The position numbers and the translations under genes were made by a program. Below are positions 31,378-39,966 of a stretch of DNA of 46,776 nt, piece after piece. Within the stretch, counting starts at the first letter, position 1. Each line of letters starts with the position of its first letter. The DNA is from an uncultured Prevotella sp. (GTDB lineage Bacteria > Bacteroidota > Bacteroidia > Bacteroidales > Bacteroidaceae). Below the pieces are notes generated by a model, which had not been told where the DNA came from, did not search any database, and saw only the letters and a list, made by a program, of their open reading frames with translations. The stretch covers positions 1 through 46,776 of the forward strand of contig ONPM01000025.1 of assembly GCA_900319715.1 (NCBI GenBank), read 5' to 3'.

Positions 31378-33843
31378 ATGAGTAATCACAACAATAACAC
31401 AGCATTTCAGATGATTGCCGACGTTGATGGCGACCTGTCTGATCTGATCAAGATGAATGTCCCGTCGTCGGTGCCTATCCTCGCCGTGCGCAATCTCGTC
31501 CTGTTCCCTGGCGTCGTCTCGCCCATACTCATCGGCAGAGACTCAAGTAAGAAACTGGTTCAGAAGGCCGAGAAGATGGGCCATGTGATCGGTATCGTCT
31601 GCCAGCGCGAGCCTGATGTAGACTTCCCCTTGCAGGAGGACCTCTATGAGTATGGTGTTTACGGCAAGGTGATGAAGCAACTGACCCTGCCCAATGGCAA
31701 CCTGACGACGATTGTTCAGGCATTAGGCCGTTTCCGTCTGGAGAAGATTATCAAGACCGACCCCTATCTGGAGGGTCTCGTAGAGCCGTTGGAAGACATA
31801 GAGCCGGAGAAGAAAGACCGTGAGTTCAGGACGGCCGTCGAGGATCTCCGCAATATGGTGAACCAGTATATCAACATCAGTGAGGATATTCCCGACGAGG
31901 CATCATTCGCCATCAAGAATATCTCAAACAACGTGATGGCGCTCAACTTCGTATGCTCGAACATGCCGTTCTCTGCGAAAGAGAAGATGGGGCTGCTGGA
32001 GATGGAACACGTGAAGGAGCGCCTGTTCAGCGTGATGAAGATCCTGAACCGGGAGATCAACCTTCAGAACCTGAAGGCCGATATCCGTAACAAGACCCGT
32101 GAGGATATCGACGAGCAGCAGCGAAACTATTTCCTGCAGCAGCAGATCAAGAACCTGCAGGCTGAGATGGGCAACGGTGAGACGACTCCGGAGAAACGTG
32201 ACTTGCTCCGGAAGGCTGAAGACAAGAAGTGGCCCTATGAGGTAAGTAAGGTGTTCTATAAGGAGGCCGACAAACTGGATAACCTGAATCCGCAGAGTCC
32301 GGAATTCAACGTGCAACTGAACTACCTGCAGACCTTCGTCAGTCTGCCTTGGTGCGAATATACCCAGGACGACCTGAACCTGAAGCGTGCCCAGAAGATA
32401 CTCGACCATGACCACTACGGCATGGAGAAAGTGAAGGAGCGCATCCTCGAATACATGGCTGTGCTGGCCCTGCGCGGTGATCTGAAGTCACCCATCATCT
32501 GTCTCTACGGTCCTCCGGGCGTCGGCAAGACCTCGTTAGGCAAGAGCATCGCCTCGGCCATGAAGCGAAAGTATGTCCGCATGTCGTTAGGTGGTCTGCA
32601 TGATGAGGCCGAGATCCGCGGACACCGTCGTACCTATATCGGTGCCATGCCCGGACGTATCATCAAGTCGATCCAGAAGGCTGGCTCGAGCAATCCCGTG
32701 TTCATCCTCGATGAAATCGACAAGATCACCCAGATGACCCACAACGGCGACCCCGCCTCTGCCCTGCTCGAAGTGCTCGATCCAGAGCAGAATAATGCCT
32801 TCCACGACAACTACCTGGATGTGGACTATGACTTGTCGAAGGTGCTCTTCATCGCCACCGCCAATAACCTTTCCACCATTCCGCGTCCCCTACTCGACCG
32901 CATGGAGATTATTGAGGTAAGTGGCTATATCACAGAGGAAAAGTACGAAATTGCGAAGCGACACTTGATACCTCGCGAGTTAGAGAACACGGGATTGAAT
33001 ACCCGTTCTCTGAAACCCACCTTCAACAAGGCAGCCATCGAGATGATTATCGAGCGCTATACCCGTGAGAGTGGTGTCCGTCAGTTGGAGAAACAGATTG
33101 ACAAAGCCCTTCGTAAGATTGCCTACAAACGACAACTTGAGGATAATACAGACTATCAGAAGATCACGCCGACAGAGATTGAAGACCTCTTAGGCAAGCC
33201 CCCATTCTATCGGGATATCTATCAAGGCAATGACTATGCTGGCGTGGTGACGGGTCTGGCCTGGACAAGTGTCGGCGGAGAGATTCTCTTTATTGAGACG
33301 TCCCTCTCCAAGGGCAAAGGTTCGAAACTCACGCTGACGGGTAACCTCGGCGACGTGATGAAGGAGTCGGCCATTCTGGCGTTGGAGTATGTGAAGGCCC
33401 ATGCCGACAAACTCCATATCGACTACCGCATCTTCGACAACTGGAACATCCATATCCATGTGCCGGAAGGTGCTACCCCCAAGGACGGACCGTCGGCAGG
33501 TATCACCATTGCCACCTCGATTGCTTCGGCCCTTACCCAGAAGAAGGTGCGTAAGAATACGGCCATGACGGGCGAGATTACCCTGAGAGGAAAGGTGCTT
33601 CCGGTCGGTGGAATCAAGGAAAAGATCCTTGCCGCCAAGCGTGCCGGCATTACGGACATCGTGATGTGCCGTGAGAACGAGAAGGATATCAACGAGATTC
33701 CTGAGGTGTATCTCAAGGGCGTCACCTTCCATTATGTGGAGAACGTGCAGGATGTGTGGGACTTTGCGCTTACGGATGAGATTGTCAAGCACCCGCTCGA
33801 CTTCACAATCCCTGAGGATGACGATGAAAAGGGGAAAAAGTGA
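31378..33843 (+). CDS. lon: ATP-dependent protease Lon
   Basis: 821 residues. The start is set at ATG 31378, since the open upstream stretch contains the promoter. Domains: N-terminal LON substrate domain ([20 protein letters not shown], about 28-240), AAA+ ATPase with Walker [16 protein letters not shown] and Walker [13 protein letters not shown], and S16 protease domain with the catalytic Ser in [10 protein letters not shown] and Lys in [15 protein letters not shown]. Cytoplasmic quality-control protease. The extreme 3' end (DDDEKGKK, and the 20 bases beyond) is built of GTGAAAAG-like units, as in the intergenic repeats. It heads the operon lon-tgt-lptG-helicase-ispE. Confidence 0.97.
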   Translation: MSNHNNNTAFQMIADVDGDLSDLIKMNVPSSVPILAVRNLVLFPGVVSPILIGRDSSKKLVQKAEKMGHVIGIVCQREPDVDFPLQEDLYEYGVYGKVMKQLTLPNGNLTTIVQALGRFRLEKIIKTDPYLEGLVEPLEDIEPEKKDREFRTAVEDLRNMVNQYINISEDIPDEASFAIKNISNNVMALNFVCSNMPFSAKEKMGLLEMEHVKERLFSVMKILNREINLQNLKADIRNKTREDIDEQQRNYFLQQQIKNLQAEMGNGETTPEKRDLLRKAEDKKWPYEVSKVFYKEADKLDNLNPQSPEFNVQLNYLQTFVSLPWCEYTQDDLNLKRAQKILDHDHYGMEKVKERILEYMAVLALRGDLKSPIICLYGPPGVGKTSLGKSIASAMKRKYVRMSLGGLHDEAEIRGHRRTYIGAMPGRIIKSIQKAGSSNPVFILDEIDKITQMTHNGDPASALLEVLDPEQNNAFHDNYLDVDYDLSKVLFIATANNLSTIPRPLLDRMEIIEVSGYITEEKYEIAKRHLIPRELENTGLNTRSLKPTFNKAAIEMIIERYTRESGVRQLEKQIDKALRKIAYKRQLEDNTDYQKITPTEIEDLLGKPPFYRDIYQGNDYAGVVTGLAWTSVGGEILFIETSLSKGKGSKLTLTGNLGDVMKESAILALEYVKAHADKLHIDYRIFDNWNIHIHVPEGATPKDGPSAGITIATSIASALTQKKVRKNTAMTGEITLRGKVLPVGGIKEKILAAKRAGITDIVMCRENEKDINEIPEVYLKGVTFHYVENVQDVWDFALTDEIVKHPLDFTIPEDDDEKGKK

Positions 33844-33870
33844 AAAGGTGAAATGGTGATATAATTAGGC

Positions 33871-35013
33871 ATGACTTTTCAAGTTGATCATACAGATTCC
33901 GCCAGTGAGGCAAGAGCAGGTCTGATACAGACCGCTCACGGTCCTATTCAGACCCCCATTTTCATGCCCGTCGGAACGGCTGGCAGCGTGAAGGGAGTCC
34001 ACTTCTCAGAACTGCGTGAACAGGTGAAGGCACAGATTATCCTCGGCAATACCTACCACCTCTATCTTCGTCCCGGACTTGACATCCTCCGTAAGGCGGG
34101 CGGACTTCATCGGTTTAATACCTGGGACCGACCGATTCTGACGGACAGCGGCGGGTTTCAGGTGTTTTCGTTGACAGGTATTCGCAAACTCCGTGAGGAA
34201 GGTTGTGAGTTCCAGAGCCATATCGACGGTTCGAGACATATCTTCACGCCAGAGAATGTAATGGATACTCAGCGCGTCATCGGTGCCGATATCATGATGG
34301 CTTTCGACGAATGTCCGCCAGGACAGAGCGATTATCAGTATGCCTCTAAGAGTCTGAGACTTACGCAACGATGGCTGGAGCGATGCGTGAAGCGATTCAA
34401 TGAGACAGAGCCCCTTTATGGCTACAACCAGACATTATTCCCTATCGTGCAGGGTTGTACCTATAAGGATCTGCGTCAGGATGCTGCCAGGCATGTCTGC
34501 GATATGCTGACAAAACTGAATGATGGCGGTGGCGTATCGATCGGTGGCCTGGCCGTAGGTGAACCGACGGAGGTGATGTATGAGATGATCGAAGTGGTCA
34601 ACGACATCCTTCCAAAGGACCGTCCCCGTTATCTGATGGGAGTCGGTACGCCACAGAATATCCTCGAAGCCATCGAGCGTGGTGTCGACATGTTCGACTG
34701 TGTGATGCCAACCCGCAACGGTCGCAACGCCATGCTGTTCACTTATGAGGGAACGATGAACATGCGGAACAAGAAGTGGGAGGACGACTTCTCGCCCATT
34801 GATCCCGATGGCTGTGAGATAGACCGTATCCACTCGAAGGCCTATCTCCATCATCTCTTCAAGGCGCAGGAACTGCTGGCCATGCAGATAGCCTCTATCC
34901 ATAACCTCGCCTTCTACCTGCGGCTGGTAACCGATGCCCGACAGCATATCATCGCTGGTGACTTTGTACAATGGAAACGTTCAGTAATAGAACAACTCGG
35001 AAAGCGCAGATAG
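33871..35013 (+). CDS. tgt: tRNA-guanine transglycosylase, without the usual zinc cysteines
   Basis: 380 residues. Active-site regions are intact: TDSGGFQVFSL, FDECPPGQSDYQYA, GGLAVGEPTEVMYEMI and MPTRNGRNAMLFT, with the catalytic Asp in DCVMPTRNGRN. The enzyme exchanges guanine 34 for queuine precursor in tRNAs with GUN anticodons. The zinc site normally reads CxCxxC with a later His; here it is IDPDGCEIDRIHSKAYLHHL, with a single Cys. I believe such loss occurs elsewhere in Bacteroidetes, but this should be checked. It abuts lptG with no spacer. Confidence 0.95.
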   Translation: MTFQVDHTDSASEARAGLIQTAHGPIQTPIFMPVGTAGSVKGVHFSELREQVKAQIILGNTYHLYLRPGLDILRKAGGLHRFNTWDRPILTDSGGFQVFSLTGIRKLREEGCEFQSHIDGSRHIFTPENVMDTQRVIGADIMMAFDECPPGQSDYQYASKSLRLTQRWLERCVKRFNETEPLYGYNQTLFPIVQGCTYKDLRQDAARHVCDMLTKLNDGGGVSIGGLAVGEPTEVMYEMIEVVNDILPKDRPRYLMGVGTPQNILEAIERGVDMFDCVMPTRNGRNAMLFTYEGTMNMRNKKWEDDFSPIDPDGCEIDRIHSKAYLHHLFKAQELLAMQIASIHNLAFYLRLVTDARQHIIAGDFVQWKRSVIEQLGKRR

Positions 35014-36198
35014 ATGAAGAAGAGTAAGTATATCAGGGTATGGCTCCGTAAGACGGGGCGTCTCCTCCGGAAGACATTCCGGTGGGTTCGCCATCTGAAC
35101 CCTTGGCGCCTGTTGCCACGCCTCGACAGATATATCATCTCCAAATTCATCGGCACCTACATCTACTCCATCATCCTCATCATTTCCATCGCCATCGTCT
35201 TCGATGTCAACGAGAACCTGTCGAAGTTCACGACCTTAGGGGCACCGTTGAAGGCTATTGTCTTCGACTATTATGCCAACTTCGTGCCGTATTTCTCGAA
35301 CCTCTTCTCGCCCTTGTTCGTATTCATCGCCGTTATCTTCTTCACTTCCAAGTTGGCCGGCAACTCCGAGATTATCGCTATGCTGGCTGCTGGCGTCAGT
35401 TTCAAGCGGCTGTTGCGGCCTTACATCCTCTCTGCTGCCATGATCGCCTTGGTCAATTTCTACCTCGGCGCCTATATCATTCCTCACGGAACCGTTGTCA
35501 GACAGGAGTTTGAGGCGAAATACAGGAACAGCAAGAAAATCACCTCTGCCAGCAACGTTCAATTGATGATAAGACCTGGTGTGATTGCTTATATCCAGCA
35601 ATACGATAATAATACGAAGACCGGCTATGGCTTCTCGCTCGATAAGTTTGAGAACAAGAAACTGGTCAGCCACATGACCGCCTCTACCATCCGCTACGAC
35701 TCCATCAGCGAAGACCGTTTCCATTGGAAAGCGCAGAACTACAAGATCCGTACGCTGAGAGGACTCCGTGAGGAAATCAAGTCGGGTTCAGTCATCGACA
35801 CCCTCATCCAGATGGAACCGATGGATTTGGTTTATTCCGATGGCCAACAAGAGACTCTTACTTCCGATGAATTGCGCGATTACATCGGTAAGCAGACGGA
35901 ACGAGGATCGGTCAATGTCGTACAATATGAGGTGGAGTACCACAAGCGTATCGCCACCTCCTTCGCATCCTTTATCCTGACCGTCATTGGCATCAGTCTG
36001 TCCAGCCGTAAGCGTAAGGGCGGCATGGGACTGTCTCTGGGAATCGGTCTGGCCCTCTCGTTCTCATACATCCTGTTGCAGACCATCAGCGCCACCTTTG
36101 CCATCAATGCCGACACCCCGCCGGTTCTGGCTGCATGGCTACCGAACATACTCTATGCGGTGATTGCTTACTTCTGCTACAGGCAGGCTCCGAATTAG
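35014..36198 (+). CDS. LptF/LptG-family lipopolysaccharide export permease
   Basis: 394 residues, YjgP/YjgQ family. About six membrane helices: three near residues 45-150 (YSIILIISIAIVF, LFVFIAVIFFTSKLAG), a periplasmic beta-jellyroll (about 165-290), and three at the C-terminus (FASFILTVIGISLSSRKRKGGMG, ALSFSYILLQ, AWLPNILYAVIAYFCY). It is part of the machine that moves lipopolysaccharide from the inner membrane to the outer membrane. In this phylum it often follows lon and tgt, as here. F and G copies cannot be told apart from this sequence with certainty. Confidence 0.92.
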   Translation: MKKSKYIRVWLRKTGRLLRKTFRWVRHLNPWRLLPRLDRYIISKFIGTYIYSIILIISIAIVFDVNENLSKFTTLGAPLKAIVFDYYANFVPYFSNLFSPLFVFIAVIFFTSKLAGNSEIIAMLAAGVSFKRLLRPYILSAAMIALVNFYLGAYIIPHGTVVRQEFEAKYRNSKKITSASNVQLMIRPGVIAYIQQYDNNTKTGYGFSLDKFENKKLVSHMTASTIRYDSISEDRFHWKAQNYKIRTLRGLREEIKSGSVIDTLIQMEPMDLVYSDGQQETLTSDELRDYIGKQTERGSVNVVQYEVEYHKRIATSFASFILTVIGISLSSRKRKGGMGLSLGIGLALSFSYILLQTISATFAINADTPPVLAAWLPNILYAVIAYFCYRQAPN

Positions 36199-36229
36199 AA
36201 TTGAAGTTATTAAGAATTGAAAATTGAAG
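36199..36229. repeat. tandem AATTGAA heptamers upstream of the helicase start
   Basis: AATTGAA occurs three times (36199, 36215, 36222), with related AGTATTG after. It looks like a one-sided member of the heptamer-arm class. It lies in the 38-base lptG-helicase gap and includes the region where a ribosome site would be expected. Confidence 0.5.
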
Positions 36230-36236
36230 TATTGAC

Positions 36237-37517
36237 GTGAAATTTGAAGAAACATATCTGAACGATAATATCCTTGATGCGCTCTACGACATGCGCTTCG
36301 ACGAGATGACCCCTATCCAGGAGCGTTGCATCCCCGAGATCCTCGATGGCTACGACGTGTTGGGAGTGGCACAGACAGGAACGGGCAAGACCGCAGCCTA
36401 TCTGCTGCCGATCCTCTCGATGCTCGACGACGGCGACTACCCGAAGGATGCCATCAACTGTGTGGTGATGTCCCCTACCCGTGAACTCGCCCAGCAGATA
36501 GACCAGGCCATGCAGGGCTTCGGCTATTACCTTGATGGAGTATCGTCGGTGGCTGTCTATGGTGGTAACGACGGTGGCAGATACGAACAGGAACTCCGTG
36601 GCATGCGGCTTGGTGCCGACGTGCTCATTGCCACGCCAGGTCGTCTGCTCAGTCATCTGAAAGTCGGCAACCTCGACCTCTCGCGCTGCAGTTTCTTCGT
36701 CCTCGACGAGGCTGACCGCATGCTCGACATGGGCTTCATCGACGATATCATGAAGATAGTCCAGCAGTTGCCCAGTTCGTGCCAGCGCATCATGTTCTCT
36801 GCTACGATGCCGCCGAAGATCCGTGAGTTGGCAGTCACCATGCTTCACAAGCCTGTAGAGGTGAAGATTGCCGTCTCCAAGCCTGCGGAGAAAATTCGCC
36901 AGAGTGCCTATGTCTGCTACGACCCGCAGAAACTGAAGATTATCAACCACATCTTCAAGCAGGGCGACCTGAAGCGCGTCATCATCTTCTCTGGCAAGAA
37001 GGAGAAGGTGAAAGAGATTACCCGTTCGCTGAAGCAGATGCACATCAACTGCGACCAGATGCACAGCGACCTCTCCCAGCAGGAGCGCGACGAGGTGATG
37101 TATCGTTTCAAGGCCGGACAGACTGATGTGCTCGTGGCTACCGATATCGTGGCCCGTGGCATCGACATCGACGATATCCGAATCGTCATCAACTACGATG
37201 TGCCCCATGATGCTGAGGATTATGTGCATCGTATTGGTCGTACGGCCCGTGCCGACCGTGATGGTGAGGCTATCACATTCATCAGCGATATGGACATCTA
37301 CCGTTTCCAGCAGATTGAGCATTTCCTCGGCAAGGAAGTGGAGAAGATACCTCTGCCGGAAGGACTCGGTGAGGCCCCAGAGTACACCAAACGTGAGAAG
37401 AAACGTTCCAATACCCGTCGTCACGGCCGCTGGCACTCGAAGGGTAATGGCCAGAATAACCAGAAGAAAAAGAAGCATGCTGACAAATCCCATCGCAAAG
37501 ATCAACCTGGGGCTTAA
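36237..37517 (+). CDS. DEAD-box RNA helicase
   Basis: 426 residues from a GTG start (GTG AAA TTT GAA GAA). No ATG gives a full N-terminus. Motifs: Q motif MTPIQERCIPEILDG, motif I AQTGTGKTAAY, Ia SPTRELAQQ, II LDEADRML, III SAT, V DIVARGIDIDD, VI HRIGRTARAD. The C-terminus is a basic tail rich in K, R, H and N (about 385-426), probably for RNA binding. Likely works in ribosome assembly or RNA turnover. The ispE start lies 41 bases inside its 3' end. Confidence 0.94.
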   Translation: MKFEETYLNDNILDALYDMRFDEMTPIQERCIPEILDGYDVLGVAQTGTGKTAAYLLPILSMLDDGDYPKDAINCVVMSPTRELAQQIDQAMQGFGYYLDGVSSVAVYGGNDGGRYEQELRGMRLGADVLIATPGRLLSHLKVGNLDLSRCSFFVLDEADRMLDMGFIDDIMKIVQQLPSSCQRIMFSATMPPKIRELAVTMLHKPVEVKIAVSKPAEKIRQSAYVCYDPQKLKIINHIFKQGDLKRVIIFSGKKEKVKEITRSLKQMHINCDQMHSDLSQQERDEVMYRFKAGQTDVLVATDIVARGIDIDDIRIVINYDVPHDAEDYVHRIGRTARADRDGEAITFISDMDIYRFQQIEHFLGKEVEKIPLPEGLGEAPEYTKREKKRSNTRRHGRWHSKGNGQNNQKKKKHADKSHRKDQPGA

Positions 37518-38310
37518 CGTCGTTGAGCGCCGTCCCGACGGTTACCACAATCTGGAGACTGTGTTCTATCCCGTTCCTATCTGTGATGCCCTCGAGGTGT
37601 TCCCGATGGATGAGCAGTTCCCTTCAGCCGTCGACTGCGACCTGAAGGTGACGAACATCGTGATCGACGGCGACGAGCAGAAGAATCTGGTGGTGCGTGC
37701 CTACAACCTGTTGAAGCAGGACTTCCCTACCCTGCCCCGTGTTCATGCCCATTTATATAAAGGTATTCCCACGCAGGCCGGCATGGGTGGTGGCAGCAGC
37801 GACTGTGGATTTATGATTACCCTGTTGAATCGGATGTTCCAGTTGGGACTCTCCGACCAGCAGATGATAGACTACGCTGCCCGTCTGGGTGCCGACTGTG
37901 CCTTCTTCATTCTCAATAAGCCCTGTTATGCGGAGGGCATCGGAGAGAAACTTGAACCCATCGCCCTCGACCTTAAAGGCTGGTATCTGGCTGTGGTCCG
38001 TCCTGCTATCCCCGTCTCTACGAAAGAGGCCTTCTCGCTCATCACCCCACAGCATCCAGCACTGAACTGCCGCGACATCGTGATGCAGCCAGTTGAGACC
38101 TGGCGCAATCGCCTGACCAATGATTTCGAACGGAGTGTCTTTGCGCTCCATCCTGAGATCGGTGCCATCAAGGACAGACTTTATGACTTAGGTGCAGCCT
38201 ATGCCGCTATGTCTGGTTCCGGTTCTTCCCTCTTCGGACTCTTCCGACAGCCCGTCTCGCTTGATGAGTTTGATGACGAAGGAACCTTCAGAGCGGTGAT
38301 AAGTTTATAG
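37477..38310 (+). CDS. ispE: 4-diphosphocytidyl-2-C-methyl-D-erythritol kinase
   Basis: 277 residues from ATG 37477, preceded by a purine-rich site (GAAAAAGAAG) and overlapping the helicase gene by 41 bases. The GHMP kinase motifs are: N-terminal NPIAKINLGLNVVERRPDGYH, ATP loop PTQAGMGGGSSDCGF, and motif 3 AAMSGSGSSLFGLF. It phosphorylates CDP-methylerythritol in the MEP pathway of isoprenoid synthesis. The deep overlap suggests translational coupling with the helicase. A heptamer inverted repeat follows the stop. Confidence 0.95.
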   Translation: MLTNPIAKINLGLNVVERRPDGYHNLETVFYPVPICDALEVFPMDEQFPSAVDCDLKVTNIVIDGDEQKNLVVRAYNLLKQDFPTLPRVHAHLYKGIPTQAGMGGGSSDCGFMITLLNRMFQLGLSDQQMIDYAARLGADCAFFILNKPCYAEGIGEKLEPIALDLKGWYLAVVRPAIPVSTKEAFSLITPQHPALNCRDIVMQPVETWRNRLTNDFERSVFALHPEIGAIKDRLYDLGAAYAAMSGSGSSLFGLFRQPVSLDEFDDEGTFRAVISL

Positions 38311-38406
38311 TTTAATGTTTATAGTTTATAGTTGAATACCTTGCATGCCATTCATGCTGCCTATAAGAAGTAATCATCTATAAACTATAAACTTTAAACT
38401 ATAAAC
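38303..38406. repeat. inverted repeat with four-heptamer arms (ispE-galE gap)
   Basis: The left arm 38303-38331 is four GTTTATA-type heptamers plus G. The right arm 38378-38406 is the inverse with one mismatch. Spacer 38332-38377 contains CATGCTGCCT and AAGTAATCAT, nearly the same as in the element at 27711. The left arm overlaps the last codons of ispE (AGTTTATAG). As ispE and galE converge here, it may also act as a two-way terminator. Confidence 0.85.
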
Positions 38407-38413
38407 AAAAAAA

Positions 38414-39454
38414 CTACTGTATTCCGTCTTCGCGGAGTTTCACTTGCCATTTCCAGGCACTCTTCAAGACTTCTTCCGTCGGTGTGTCTGCCTTCCAGCC
38501 AAGCACCTTGTTGGCCTTGTCGACATTACCCCAGACCTGTTCGATATCACCCTCACGACGGGGAGCATAGGTCCAGTTCACCTTCACGCCTGTAGCCTTC
38601 TCGAAGCCTTCGACCACTTCCAGCGTAGAGAGGCCCTTGCCCGTACCGATATTAAACACTTCTACGGCATCGGTCTCAGGCTTGTCGAGCACGCGCTCCA
38701 TCGCCTTCACGTGGGCCTTGGCCAGATCCACCACATAGATATAGTCGCGGATACATGTCTTGTCTGGCGTGTTGTAGTCGTGACCGAATATCTTCAATTG
38801 CTCACGGATACCCATAGCGGTCTGTGTCACGAAGGGGATGAGGTTCATGGGCACGCCATTGGGCAGTTCGCCAATGAGTGCAGAGGGATGGGCGCCGATG
38901 GGGTTGAAGTATCTCAGGATGATGCTCTTGATGGGAGCACCAGAGTGGATATAGTCCTGGATAATCTCCTCGTTGATCTGCTTCGTGTTGCCGTAAGGAC
39001 TCATCGCCTTCTGGATGGGAGCGTTCTCCGTCACAGGCAGGTTCTCCTGTGAAGGCTGGCCATAGACGGTGCAACTGGAAGAGAAGATGATGCCCTTCAC
39101 ATCGTACTTCGGCATCAGTTCAAGCAGATTGATCAGCGAAACGAGGTTATTGCGATAGTATAGCAGCGGCTTCTCCACGCTCTCGCCAACGGCCTTTGAG
39201 GCAGCGAAGTGGATGATACCCTCAATCTTCGGATACTTCTTGAAGACACCCTCAAGGGCTTCCTTGTCACAGCAGTCCACCTTCTCGAAGGCGGGTCTGA
39301 TGCCTGTGATCTTCTCGATGCCATCCACAACGTTTGCATTTGAATTCGAGAGGTTGTCGATGATGACCACCTCATAACCTGCTTCCTGCAGTTCGACGGT
39401 CGTATGGCTTCCGATGAAGCCCGTGCCGCCTGTTACCAAAATTGTCTGTTTCAT
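38414..39454 (-). CDS. galE: UDP-glucose 4-epimerase
   Basis: 346 residues. NAD motif TGGTGFIGSHTTVELQEAGY. The catalytic elements are SSSCTVYG and the related PYGNTK (the Y-x-x-x-K pair), and the C-terminal substrate region is TDAVEVFNIGTGKGLSTLEVV. Interconverts UDP-glucose and UDP-galactose for sugar use and surface polysaccharide. Both sides of the gene carry GTTTATA/GTTTAGA heptamers (38303-38406 and 39457-39491). Confidence 0.96.
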   Translation of the reverse strand: MKQTILVTGGTGFIGSHTTVELQEAGYEVVIIDNLSNSNANVVDGIEKITGIRPAFEKVDCCDKEALEGVFKKYPKIEGIIHFAASKAVGESVEKPLLYYRNNLVSLINLLELMPKYDVKGIIFSSSCTVYGQPSQENLPVTENAPIQKAMSPYGNTKQINEEIIQDYIHSGAPIKSIILRYFNPIGAHPSALIGELPNGVPMNLIPFVTQTAMGIREQLKIFGHDYNTPDKTCIRDYIYVVDLAKAHVKAMERVLDKPETDAVEVFNIGTGKGLSTLEVVEGFEKATGVKVNWTYAPRREGDIEQVWGNVDKANKVLGWKADTPTEEVLKSAWKWQVKLREDGIQ

Positions 39455-39456
39455 TA

Positions 39457-39491
39457 TATAAACTCTAAACTATAAACTCTAAACTATAAAC
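39457..39491. repeat. five tandem heptamers upstream of galE
   Basis: TATAAAC and TCTAAAC alternate five times without a break (39457-39491). No inverted partner is nearby; the closest one is past galE at 38303. No -7 promoter is visible in the 54-base gap, so galE may depend on the upstream lipoprotein and LRR genes for transcription. Confidence 0.75.
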
Positions 39492-39508
39492 AATAAGAAA
39501 ACCGCAGA

Positions 39509-39952
39509 TCACTCTGGCAATGGGTTCTCACCAGGCAGCGGCACGAAACTGTTTTCCTGTGCCTTCTTCTGACGGACGACGACGGTTCTCTCCACCGAGT
39601 TATCCTCGTTCCGCATATAGATGGTAGCCGACCTGACGGCACCGGTCTTGTTCGGACTGGCCGTGATGGTCACCTTGCCATTGTTCTCACCCGTTGCGGG
39701 CTCAAGGAACAGCCAGTCGACATCCACATAAAGCCTCCATTTGCAGTTGGACCTGATAGAGAGGATATTGTCTCCCGTATCCGACAGTTCCATCTCTTCG
39801 TTGGCGGCGATATAGTCGGGTTTCTTGCTCGACGAGTCGTCATCATCATCCCCTCCACAGGCCACCAGTGAAAAGGCGAAAAGATGGACTAACGAAAATA
39901 CAAATATGGTCTTCAGCAGATGGTCCGCTGTCTTCTTCATCGTCTCAGTCAT
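39509..39952 (-). CDS. small BACON-domain lipoprotein
   Basis: 147 residues (ATG at codon 5 is also possible). Lipobox FSLVAC with the modified Cys followed by GGDDDDDSSS, an acidic stretch. This resembles the outer-membrane lipoprotein export signal of Bacteroidetes, so it is probably surface exposed. Residues about 50-125 fit a single BACON domain: NCKWRLYVDVDWLFLEPATG, then NNGKVTITASPNKTGAVRSATIYMRN, and the ending VVVRQKK. BACON domains are thought to bind carbohydrate or mucin. It follows the LRR gene by 14 bases. Confidence 0.85.
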   Translation of the reverse strand: MTETMKKTADHLLKTIFVFSLVHLFAFSLVACGGDDDDDSSSKKPDYIAANEEMELSDTGDNILSIRSNCKWRLYVDVDWLFLEPATGENNGKVTITASPNKTGAVRSATIYMRNEDNSVERTVVVRQKKAQENSFVPLPGENPLPE

Positions 39953-39966
39953 ATCGATATCCTCTC

